NCBI GenBank assembly: GCA_902779075.1
Contig: CACZAK010000256.1
Span: 1 to 6,773 of the forward strand
Length of the DNA stretch: 6,773 nucleotides
Direction: 5' to 3'
Source of the DNA: an uncultured bacterium
GTDB lineage: Bacteria > Verrucomicrobiota > Kiritimatiellia > RFP12 > UBA1067
A model generated the notes under the pieces. That model did no database searches and was not told the DNA's origin. It saw only the letters and a list, made by a program, of their open reading frames with translations. Shown here one piece after another: positions 1 through 6,280 of the stretch. The translations under genes were made by a program, and so were the position numbers. Position 1 is the stretch's first letter; the number at the start of each line of letters is the position of its first letter.

Positions 1-27
1 AGATCGGCGGCGACGTGCGGAAATCAG

Positions 28-211
28 CCTGACCCAAGTCCAAGGGCCTCTCACACCCAAGTCCAAGGGCCTCGTACACTCCAGTGTAAGAGCCTCGCAG
101 ACTGGGGTGTAAGAGCCTCGCAGACTGGGGTGTAAGAGCCTCGCATACTGGGGTGTAGAAGCCTCATGGACTGGGGTGTAGAAGCCTCCTAGACTGGGAG
201 TGCGAAGCGGA
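28..211. repeat. Degenerate 23-bp tandem repeat array, about eight units
   Basis: Units of exactly 23 bp follow one another without spacers at 28, 51, 74, 97, 120, 143, 166 and 189 (the last degenerate), most ending in GCCTC. Units 4 and 5 (97-142) are identical to each other. Units 1-2 carry a different core (ACCCAAGTCCAAGGG) from units 4-7 (ACTGGGGTGTA), and unit 3 carries an intermediate core that is itself an inverted repeat (TACACT-cc-AGTGTA). The period is not a multiple of three, so the array is unlikely to be coding. There are no unique spacers, so it is not a CRISPR array. It lies beyond the 3' end of the giant surface-protein gene. It reads as an intergenic minisatellite; its function is unknown. 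Confidence 0.9.
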
Positions 212-399
212 GGGGGTCACGGCTTCCGGCGCATCTGCCCCGCTTGCGCGGATTCGGCGTCAAGCGCAAACTTCGTGTTGGTGTTCCGCGTCGCGAGCGT
301 CACCATGTCGGATCGCGACATGTCGAGCAACACGTTTACCGTGCCGTTCATGACCGTCGCGTTGAAGATTTGGTGTGTGAAAGACGCGGGCGTTTTCCT
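212..399 (-). other. Gene-poor 3' flank of the surface-protein gene, with a 44-codon ORF
   Basis: This stretch follows the stop codon of the large minus-strand gene. It contains the second copy of the 31-nt repeat (361-391) and a short minus-strand ORF from ATG at 351 to TGA at 217 (44 codons, beginning MNGTVNVLLDMSRSD). That ORF is in the same frame as the large gene, so the frame stays open from just after the TGA at 400 down to 217. Third codon positions are mostly G or C, as in the large gene, which hints at a coding remnant. No Shine-Dalgarno sequence precedes the ATG and I do not recognise the peptide. I see no convincing intrinsic terminator: no GC-rich hairpin followed by a T run appears after the stop. 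Confidence 0.3.
361..391 (-). repeat. 31-nt direct repeat, 3'-side copy
   Basis: It matches 5393-5423 at 29 of 31 positions, in the same orientation and without gaps. It starts GTTGAAGATT and ends ACGCGGGC on the plus strand; the differences are at 371/5403 and 383/5415. This copy lies nine bases beyond the stop codon of the large gene, while its partner sits immediately upstream of that gene's ribosome binding site. The sequence after this copy (minus strand) does not continue with the purine-rich leader seen at the other copy. It may be the leftover leader of a lost neighbouring gene, or one arm of a duplicated or exchanged cassette; the sequence cannot decide. Confidence 0.85.
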
Positions 400-3300
400 T
401 CACTTTACGACGAGCACCATGCCGCCGCGCTTGACATCCAGCACAAGATTACCATCGGAGTTCACGGAAAGGCTCTTCACCCATTTTGGCGCATCTGCCG
501 CGAGCGAAACGCTCACGCCCTCCGCGTCAAAGCCGCCGCAGCTCGTGAGGATATTCGCGCCGCCCTTCGGACGGACTCCCGAAACCTTCACCGTCACTGC
601 GCCGTTTGCCGCGAACGTCTTTTCGGCGGCGACGGCCAGTACTGGCAAAGTGGCGCGATCCGTGAAGTTGAACGCGAGCGTCGCGCCGTCATCGAGCGTC
701 AGGCCGCCGTTGAACGTGACCGTGCCGGATTCCGCGATCTCCAGCGTCGCGTCGCCATTGACCGTGACCATTTCCGTGCCGACGTCCGCACCCGACATGA
801 ACGCGAGCGTCGCCGTGTTCGTGACGACGAACGGATTGGTCAGTGACGTCGCGTAGGGCGACAGGCCGTCCACGTCGTAGTTCACCACGACCTTGCCCGT
901 GCCCGCCACGATGGCCATGCCTGCCGTGTTGGCGCCGAAAAGCCCGCCCGACACGCTCAGCGTGTTCGTGCCAAGCGTGATCGTGTGCGCCACGCCGTCC
1001 GAGCCGGTCGTGTCGAGCGTGAGGGGACGGAAGATGACGAGTCCGGCAGACAGGGTGAAGTCGGCCTCGGCACGCACATACGCAGTCACGCCGTTTTTGT
1101 TCCCGATGCAGTACCTCGCCGTGCCGGTTATGCCATGGTCGCCTATAGCCCACCTTGCCGTCGAGTTTTCATACCCGCGTGTAAACGAAAACTTGTCGAT
1201 TTCGGCGCTGTTGTTGACGAGCCCCCGCGCCGAAATCGTACCGTACATGGATTCGGTATTGCACGGCATGACAGTACCCTTGTTGCCGCTCTTCGCGATG
1301 ATGTCCCCGGTGACGGCGAACACGCCGCCCGACGCGACGGTTTCAATGATGTAGATGTTCCCGCCTGACGCGCGGTAGAGTTCAAGGTCGTTGTCAAGCG
1401 TGACGGTCGAGTTCTCGCCGACCGCGATATTCCACCTGTTGAGGAACGACGTCGCCGTAATCGACCCCGTGAAGGTGATCGCACCCTCGCCAATAGCCAC
1501 CGCGCCGAACACGGCGTTTTCCACATCGACGTTGATTGTCCTCGCAGACGCAACGCTGGAGAAGTCGAGCGCCGTGCCAGCCGACGGAACAATCCCGTTC
1601 TTCCAGTTCGCCGCCGTGGAGAAGTTGCCGTCTATGCCGCCCACCCAGACTCCGGCGGGAAGCTGCGAACGGTCGCCGATGTTCATGGTCAGCGTATTGC
1701 TGCCCGCGAGCCAGGCGTTGTTGGTTCCCTTGACCGCAGTCGCGTCAAGCGCGAATCTCGTGACCACATTCTTCGACATCGCGGACGAGGGCGTGAGAAT
1801 CGGGTACTCTCCCGCCGCAAGGGGTTCGCCCGTCACAACAAGCGCGGTCGTCCCCTCTCCGCTGACCGAAATAGTCCCTCCCGCAGTGGTAATCGCGCCG
1901 ACGGCGCTTCCCGAAGAGGCCAGTTTCAGCGTCGTGCCGGAATCAAACGTCAGATAACCTGGGAGCGAAACCGTCCCCGCCTGCGTGACTTCAAGCGTCG
2001 TGCCATCATAGAGATGTACATGAGCGTTGCCCGGCGTGCATCCGGGGTTCACCGCCAGAGTCGATGTGCCCTTGATCGCCAGTCCGCCGTTGAAGGTCGA
2101 GACGCTGTTGAACAAGACCTTGCCCGCGCCAGTCGTCTCGACATAGCCAGAATCGTCGATCAGTCCCGTCGTGCCGTCGCCGACCGTGATCGTGTGGGGA
2201 ACGCCGTCCGTGCCCGTCGTGTTCAACACCAGCGTTTTGCGATTATCAATTGTGGCAGCGATTGTGAAATTCGTTGCGGCAACAATCTTCGCGGACGAAT
2301 TCGCGCCGGACGAGACGTAGTAGCTGTAGGAGCCTGTAATGCCGTCCTCGCCGACCTCCCAGTTGATGTGGTTGCCGGAAGGCGCGAGCAGGAAGCACTG
2401 GGCGGCGGCATTGTTGACGAGGCCCTTGGCCGCAATCGTGCCGGCGATGGAAGTCGTCATGCTCGGATAGAGATAGACGCCTTTCCCCTCTGCGGCGACG
2501 ATGTCGCCCGTCACGACGAACCGGCCGCCTGCCGCGACGGTGTAGCAGATGTATTCGTTTCCGCTCTCGGTGAACACGAGGTCGCCGACGACCATGACGG
2601 TCGAGTCCGCACCAACGGAAATCTTCGACGTGTCGGTGAAGTTAGTCGCCGCAATCGCATTCGTGAAGGTAATCACGCCCTCGCCCATCGTCACCGTGCC
2701 GAACGTGGAGTTGGCGATGTCGGCGATGATCGTCGCCGATGCCGAGACGCTGGAGAAGTCAATGTCCTCGCCGTCCACGGGAGCGGAGCCGTCAAGCCAG
2801 TTGCCGCCGGTGGACATCCTGCCGTCGTTCGCGCCGCCCGTCCAGGTGTTGCCCGCGACATTACCGACCGAAAGAACGAGCGTGCTGCCGGAGACACTCC
2901 AGTTGGAGGGGAGGCCGTCTGCGGTGGTGAACGCGAACTTCGCACCGTCCGCCGCCGTCACGCCGTTCGCCGAACAGATCGAATAGGCTCCTTCAGGGAA
3001 CGCGCCGCCATCGAGCGTAAGCGCCACCGTGCCGGACTGGGGAAACATCAACGACGTTGCGCTGACGGCGGCAACTCCGGCGTAGTTTGTGACGTCCAGC
3101 CCAGAGCCGACATCAAACGCCAGCGGCCCGGCGAGGGAAATGCCGGACACGGCAAACGTCGTGCCGTTCGAGACCGTGGTCGTTCCCAGATAGGACTGGT
3201 TTGCGGAAATCAGCGTCGTGCCCGCACCCGAGAACGTCATCCCGCCCACACCGGTCATGGTCCGGGGAATCCTGATGACGCTTCCACTGTTGTCAATCGT

Positions 3301-5370
3301 GCCGCCGTTCGCGCTGATCGTGACGTCAACGGCATTGGCGGAACCGTTGGGACGGAAGATTTCGCCGACGGCAGAGGCGGCAAGAAAAGTCGTGTCTCCG
3401 TACCACTTGAACGTGCCGCCGTCGAAGTTGACGGTCGCCGAGCCGCCCGCCGTGTAGAGATAGGCGCTGTTTGCCTCGAGAACGCCGCCGCGCCCGAGAT
3501 TAACGATCCCGATGGCCGTTGCGCTCCTGAAACCGAACACGATGTCACCACCCGAAACCACGCGTCCGCCGTCCGAGATGTTGACCGTTCCGTTTGCGCG
3601 GTTGGCGACAAACAGCGACTTATCGACGGTGAACACACCGGTGTTCGTCACGGTGAGGACGCCTTCATCGAAGTAGCCGACGAACACGCGCTGCGACGAG
3701 GGAGTCGTACAGCCGACCGTGCCGCCGCCGACCGTCAGCGTCGAAAGAGCCGCCCCATTATTTCCGATGAAGAAATAGTTCGTCGACAGGAGGTCTCCGC
3801 CCTCGTTGTGGAGTGTCGTGACGGCGCCGGACGCATCGCCGAGGGTGAAATGATCTAAACTCCAGTTTCCTCCCGCCTTGTACACGGTGGAAGTGACGCC
3901 CGCAACGTTGCCGACAACCCATCTGCTCGGGATGTTCGCAAGCGTCGCATCCGCGCCGACACGGAGCGTGACGGGCTTTGCGGGGTCTGTGCCAAGCGTG
4001 AAACCGGGACAGTCGAGCGAAGCCGTGCCGGCGAGTTCGAGCGTCCCCTCGGTCAGCACGGTGTCGCTGGTGCGGTCTTGCGAGAGGACGAGCGTGCCCG
4101 CGCCAGTCTTTTCAAGCGCGCTGACGGTGGGCACATCGATCGTGGCCGTTTTTCCGGAGGCGACGAATGCCGTAGGGACGACGAGGGTGTGTGCAACATT
4201 GTTGGGCACAATGGACACGTCCGCGTTGAACGCGACCCCCATTGACACGACATCGCGATCAAGCGTTGCCGTGGCGGCGGTGTTGAAGATGGCGTTGTTG
4301 TCGTTCGCCCACGTCACCGCCGAGCCTTCGTAGCTCCAGATACCGGCATCGCCCCAGTTCGCGGCTGCGCCGCCGCTCCATGTGTAGTTGCCCGCGACGA
4401 TCGTGATCGCCGGGTTGTCGGCCACCTTCATTGGAAGGTTGATCGCGCTGATGGTTATCGAGCCGGTGAACGTGGGAATCTCTCCGTCGTCGATCCACAT
4501 TTTGCCGAACGTCACGCCTGGAATGTCCGCGTTGATTTCGGCAAACGGCGGAGCAAGCGTGAAGTCGAGGTCATCGCCCGCCGCAGGAGCGGCGCCGCCT
4601 TCCCAGTTCGCGCCGGTTGACATCTTGTTGTCGCCTCCAAGCCCCGTCCATTTCTTGCCCGACCCCGTGACTCCTCTCGCGGCGGATGTGAACGTGCCGC
4701 TATGCGGGCCGTAGAACTTTCTGCCGACCGTGTCGTAGAACCCCGCCGTGCCGCTTGCATTCTGCGCCGGCATGAGGTTATGGATCAATACACCGGCCGA
4801 TGAATAAATCTGGAAGTAGTAGAAATAGGATGAGCCTTTGTACGAGAAACTCGAGCTCGGACTCAGGCCGGTGCCAGCCGTATGGGCCGCGAACAGCACC
4901 AGACAGCTTCCGGCCTCGTATGAACTCGTGCCCAACGTGCCGCTCAGCGTTTGACCGATTCCGTTTACCGTGACTGCGCCAGTCGTGGTCGTGCCGACAC
5001 TGAGGTCTATCGTCACCGTGTAGTCGTTGTTTATCTCAAATGCATCGCCTGTCGTTCTCCTCGTCGGCCTGTCCACGGCCAGTTTCTTGTAATTGCGGAA
5101 ACAGGTAATTGAATTGGCATTCTTCGCGCCACGCGAACAGAAAATGTTCTCGAAGTCGGACGAAACCGACGTCGGCTGGAACCGGAACTTCACCGTGTCC
5201 GTACCCGCCAGCTTGAAGTCCGTGATGACGCACGGCCCGGAGGTACCCTTGATGTACTCCAGCGCGGTGTACTCGTTGCCGTTCGCGTCGGTCCAGTCCG
5301 CCGCCCACGACGGCAATGCCGCCGCCACGCACATCGCCGCTACCGTGGCGCGAATCATCTTTGCTTCCAT
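400..5370 (-). CDS. Giant secreted surface protein with autotransporter-associated beta-strand repeats and a LamG-like domain
   Basis: This gene encodes about 1656 residues, probably an exported adhesin-like or cell-surface beta-helix protein; the ligand is unknown. ATG at 5370 is preferred because it directly precedes a signal peptide: basic MEAKMIR, a hydrophobic stretch to about residue 20, and cleavage after SWA near residue 23. A purine-rich ribosome binding site also lies upstream. The open frame reaches 5493, but those extra codons cover a candidate promoter and a hairpin. Residues 25-235 resemble the LamG/concanavalin-like fold common in gut bacteria and phages: ALEYI near 36-40, GFYDTVGRKFYGPHSGTF near 210-227, and four cysteines. 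Three W-T/V-G-G ... ST-x-x-NW modules begin at about residues 241, 843 and 1242. A further TWSGG...NW sub-repeat starts near 330, and PATR-like strands (TGAGTLVLSQ; GAGTTLISANQ) lie near 420 and 705. No autotransporter beta-barrel and no PEP-CTERM tail is visible. The protein ends in KRGGMVLVVK. The export route is unknown. Confidence 0.9.
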   Translation of the reverse strand: MEAKMIRATVAAMCVAAALPSWAADWTDANGNEYTALEYIKGTSGPCVITDFKLAGTDTVKFRFQPTSVSSDFENIFCSRGAKNANSITCFRNYKKLAVDRPTRRTTGDAFEINNDYTVTIDLSVGTTTTGAVTVNGIGQTLSGTLGTSSYEAGSCLVLFAAHTAGTGLSPSSSFSYKGSSYFYYFQIYSSAGVLIHNLMPAQNASGTAGFYDTVGRKFYGPHSGTFTSAARGVTGSGKKWTGLGGDNKMSTGANWEGGAAPAAGDDLDFTLAPPFAEINADIPGVTFGKMWIDDGEIPTFTGSITISAINLPMKVADNPAITIVAGNYTWSGGAAANWGDAGIWSYEGSAVTWANDNNAIFNTAATATLDRDVVSMGVAFNADVSIVPNNVAHTLVVPTAFVASGKTATIDVPTVSALEKTGAGTLVLSQDRTSDTVLTEGTLELAGTASLDCPGFTLGTDPAKPVTLRVGADATLANIPSRWVVGNVAGVTSTVYKAGGNWSLDHFTLGDASGAVTTLHNEGGDLLSTNYFFIGNNGAALSTLTVGGGTVGCTTPSSQRVFVGYFDEGVLTVTNTGVFTVDKSLFVANRANGTVNISDGGRVVSGGDIVFGFRSATAIGIVNLGRGGVLEANSAYLYTAGGSATVNFDGGTFKWYGDTTFLAASAVGEIFRPNGSANAVDVTISANGGTIDNSGSVIRIPRTMTGVGGMTFSGAGTTLISANQSYLGTTTVSNGTTFAVSGISLAGPLAFDVGSGLDVTNYAGVAAVSATSLMFPQSGTVALTLDGGAFPEGAYSICSANGVTAADGAKFAFTTADGLPSNWSVSGSTLVLSVGNVAGNTWTGGANDGRMSTGGNWLDGSAPVDGEDIDFSSVSASATIIADIANSTFGTVTMGEGVITFTNAIAATNFTDTSKISVGADSTVMVVGDLVFTESGNEYICYTVAAGGRFVVTGDIVAAEGKGVYLYPSMTTSIAGTIAAKGLVNNAAAQCFLLAPSGNHINWEVGEDGITGSYSYYVSSGANSSAKIVAATNFTIAATIDNRKTLVLNTTGTDGVPHTITVGDGTTGLIDDSGYVETTGAGKVLFNSVSTFNGGLAIKGTSTLAVNPGCTPGNAHVHLYDGTTLEVTQAGTVSLPGYLTFDSGTTLKLASSGSAVGAITTAGGTISVSGEGTTALVVTGEPLAAGEYPILTPSSAMSKNVVTRFALDATAVKGTNNAWLAGSNTLTMNIGDRSQLPAGVWVGGIDGNFSTAANWKNGIVPSAGTALDFSSVASARTINVDVENAVFGAVAIGEGAITFTGSITATSFLNRWNIAVGENSTVTLDNDLELYRASGGNIYIIETVASGGVFAVTGDIIAKSGNKGTVMPCNTESMYGTISARGLVNNSAEIDKFSFTRGYENSTARWAIGDHGITGTARYCIGNKNGVTAYVRAEADFTLSAGLVIFRPLTLDTTGSDGVAHTITLGTNTLSVSGGLFGANTAGMAIVAGTGKVVVNYDVDGLSPYATSLTNPFVVTNTATLAFMSGADVGTEMVTVNGDATLEIAESGTVTFNGGLTLDDGATLAFNFTDRATLPVLAVAAEKTFAANGAVTVKVSGVRPKGGANILTSCGGFDAEGVSVSLAADAPKWVKSLSVNSDGNLVLDVKRGGMVLVVK
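1444..1653 (-). repeat. Protein repeat module C head (third W-GG/ST-NW unit)
   Basis: This encodes the start of the third module: VWVGG, NFSTAANW, LDFSSVASA, then FGAVAIGEGAITFTGSITATSF. It aligns along its length with module B at 2638-2850 (TWTGG, RMSTGGNW, IDFSSVSAS, FGTVTMGEGVITFTNAIAATNF). Similarity to module B continues well past this head: GDI, a GT-x-A-x-GLVNN motif, GITG, and DGV-x-HTIT. The two are thus copies of a unit of about 399 codons (1197 bp), judged from the spacing of the first tryptophan codons at 1647 and 2844. Confidence 0.8.
2638..2850 (-). repeat. Protein repeat module B head (second W-GG/ST-NW unit)
   Basis: This is the second copy of the module head, with WTGGANDGRMSTGGNW followed by EDIDFSS and the FGTVTMGEG strand. 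It is closest to module C and less like module A. The module continues to about 1654 and contains KGLVNNAAAQCF and DGVPHTITVGDG, each with a counterpart in module C. The likely fold is stacked parallel beta strands (inferred from the family type). Confidence 0.8.
4441..4656 (-). repeat. Protein repeat module A head (first W-GG/ST-NW unit)
   Basis: This is the first and most diverged copy, reading KKWTGLGGDNKMSTGANW, then GDDLDF, then FGKMWIDDGEIPTFTGSITISAI. It follows directly on the LamG-like domain. Unlike modules B and C it is followed by a second tryptophan repeat (YTWSGGAAANWGDAGIW, near 4330-4385). A long stretch rich in Gly, Thr and Val then precedes module B and includes FVGYFDEGVLTVTNTG and VNISDGGRVVSGGD. 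Confidence 0.7.
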
Positions 5371-5378
5371 ACTTTTTG

Positions 5379-5392
5379 CCTTTCCTTCTCCT
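5379..5392 (-). promoter_or_regulatory. Purine-rich ribosome binding site deciding the ATG at 5370
   Basis: On the minus strand the sequence reads AGGAGAAGGAAAGG, ending eight bases before ATG 5370. AGGAG itself is 17 bases from the start, rather far. The last AAAGG is at a suitable spacing, and AGGA in the middle is 12 bases away. The run supports initiation at 5370 (or at the second Met, 5358) rather than at the upstream in-frame ATGs 5454 and 5493, which lack such a sequence. Confidence 0.6.
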
Positions 5393-5423
5393 GTTGAAGA
5401 TTGGGTGTGTGAAAAACGCGGGC
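5393..5423 (-). repeat. 31-nt direct repeat, 5'-side (leader) copy
   Basis: This copy lies directly upstream of the ribosome binding site, inside the predicted 5' untranslated leader of the large gene. On the minus strand it ends AATCTTCAAC and runs straight into AGGAG. The counterpart at 361-391 differs at two positions. Overlapping its upstream end is a small GC hairpin, CCGCG-agg-CGCGG (5423-5435). Its position suggests a leader element, perhaps shared by related genes elsewhere in the genome (inference). Confidence 0.85.
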
Positions 5424-5457
5424 CGCGAGGCGCGGTCTGCGTCTCTCGGCTCATGTC

Positions 5458-5486
5458 GTTAAAGGGTTTGTTGTAGTTGATTTCAA
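5458..5486 (-). promoter_or_regulatory. Candidate sigma-70 promoter of the surface-protein gene
   Basis: On the minus strand, TTGAAA (5481-5486, 5 of 6 to the -35 consensus) is separated by 17 bp from TTTAAC (5458-5463, 4 of 6 to the -10 consensus). Transcription would start near 5451, leaving a leader of about 80 nt that includes the 31-nt repeat and the ribosome binding site. This start would fall downstream of the in-frame ATG at 5454, supporting translation from 5370. The -35 box touches the hairpin at 5486-5502. Confidence 0.45.
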
Positions 5487-5502
5487 CGGGCAAGATGCCC
5501 GT
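5486..5502. repeat. Perfect hairpin, ACGGGC-aagat-GCCCGT
   Basis: A 6-bp perfect stem with a 5-nt loop lies between the stop of the nuclease-like gene (5551) and the candidate promoter of the surface-protein gene. Neither strand has a T run after the stem, so it is not a classical intrinsic terminator. Such GGGC-AAGAT-GCCC palindromes resemble interspersed REP-type elements. Possible roles are 3'-end stabilisation of the upstream transcript, or a regulatory site abutting the -35 box. Confidence 0.6.
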
Positions 5503-5550
5503 GTTCTGGTCGATGCTGTGTCGCGTGGCGTGTACATGGCGTTGGTTATC

Positions 5551-6117
5551 TCACGCCTCCGTCGGCTGGAGCTTCTTGACCTGGGCGAGCGAAAGGCCGG
5601 TACATTCGGCAATCTCTTTCAACATAAGTTTCCCGTTGGCGAGCAATCGCTTCGCCGTCGCGATCATGGTCTCACGCTTGCAGCGCGCTTCACGGCGCTC
5701 TGCGAATTCTTCTACTGCTTTGCACATGACGTGCCTCCCTTCATCTGAATTCTTGAAATGACTAACTTGCCTCTTTAGAATGTCGAAATACATTTCCGCT
5801 GCGTTGCTGCACAGGAAATCGTGCATCAACTTGCCAATGTCGGATTTGCTGCGCGTCGCTCCGTTCACATAAATGATATGCGTACCGTCACCCAGACACT
5901 CACCCATATCATCCCGACGCTGATATGAGTATGTGTCTTTTCCTCGTTTCATCATGTCGTTCTCTGTAATGAAGATGACGTAGGTATCGCGCAGCTTGTC
6001 AAAATCCTCGCCCGACTTGAGCGCGTTCGCGTCCATCAGCGCGGAGTTGTACCTCGCGCGCTTTGGCTCCGCGCCGTCGTTCTCGCGCTGTATCTCGATG
6101 TCGTATTCCTTGCCCAT
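5551..6117 (-). CDS. N-terminally truncated Rpn/PD-(D/E)XK 'recombination-promoting nuclease/putative transposase' family protein
   Basis: This encodes 188 residues. Residues 5-10 (YDIEIQ), then PKRARYNSALMDANAL (18-33) and DTYVIFI (44-50), match the conserved middle of the PDDEXK_2/Rpn family. In full-length members of around 300 residues, the YDIE-x-Q strand supplies the E-x-Q of the nuclease core and is preceded by about 80-100 residues, including an LDV-type aspartate. Those residues are absent here: the protein starts MGKEYDIEIQ, and the upstream frame reaches a stop without recognisable homology. The C-terminal 40 residues (ATAKRLLANGKLMLKEIAECTGLSLAQVKKL) look like the small helical, HTH-like tail usual in these proteins. 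A perfect promoter lies upstream, while the ribosome binding site is weak (AAAAGAG, 7 bases from ATG). It is probably expressed but catalytically compromised. It may be a decaying copy or a regulatory fragment. Confidence 0.8.
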   Translation of the reverse strand: MGKEYDIEIQRENDGAEPKRARYNSALMDANALKSGEDFDKLRDTYVIFITENDMMKRGKDTYSYQRRDDMGECLGDGTHIIYVNGATRSKSDIGKLMHDFLCSNAAEMYFDILKRQVSHFKNSDEGRHVMCKAVEEFAERREARCKRETMIATAKRLLANGKLMLKEIAECTGLSLAQVKKLQPTEA

Positions 6118-6163
6118 GTTATTTCTCTTTTGCCCAAGGGCACAGTAGCCCCAAGCGGCGAGA

Positions 6164-6193
6164 ATTATACTCTATTTTTCGTTTTCATGTCAA
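6164..6193 (-). promoter_or_regulatory. Perfect-consensus sigma-70 promoter of the nuclease-like gene
   Basis: On the minus strand TTGACA (6188-6193) and TATAAT (6164-6169) match both consensus hexamers exactly, with an 18-bp spacer that is A-rich. Transcription would start near 6157, about 40 nt before ATG 6117. The leader has a small GGGC-N6-GCCC hairpin (6138-6151) and a weak AAAAGAG ribosome binding site. The promoter strongly supports 6117 as the present gene start, even though the encoded protein lacks its family's N-terminus. Confidence 0.8.
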
Positions 6194-6244
6194 GGGGCGG
6201 CGGCGAATTCTGAAATGCGAAGCGTGGCGGATTCGGGGCGTTTG

Positions 6245-6270
6245 TGATATACTTTTCGGCGGATTAGGAG
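6245..6270 (+). promoter_or_regulatory. Extended -10 promoter and Shine-Dalgarno of the MmeI-like gene
   Basis: TG-A-TATACT (6245-6253) is an extended -10 element with 5 of 6 matches in the hexamer; no good -35 box is visible 16-18 bp upstream. AGGAG (6266-6270) lies 10 bases before ATG 6281. The element is divergent from the nuclease-like promoter, so the 163-bp intergenic region (6118-6280) carries promoters for both genes. Confidence 0.5.
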
Positions 6271-6280
6271 CAGTCCAGTT

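Noticed and set aside
28..211. The tandem array as a CRISPR.
   Set aside because: The 23-bp units are contiguous with no unique spacers, and no cas genes are present.
200..1957. Several plus-strand frames of 120-220 codons over the 3' third of the surface-protein gene.
   Set aside because: They are antisense shadows of the beta-strand-repeat coding region, with low-complexity composition and no recognisable motif.
2014..3858. A 614-codon plus-strand open frame antisense to the surface-protein gene.
   Set aside because: Its translation is Arg/Ala/Asp-rich without domains, it has no ribosome binding site, and it mirrors the strong codon bias of the minus-strand gene. It is a shadow frame.
5371..5493. 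Upstream in-frame ATGs at 5493 and 5454 as the start of the surface protein.
   Set aside because: They lie in a hairpin and at or upstream of the probable transcription start, lack ribosome binding sites, and would bury the signal peptide about 40 residues in.
5486..5502. The hairpin as a rho-independent terminator.
   Set aside because: There is no T run after the stem on either strand.
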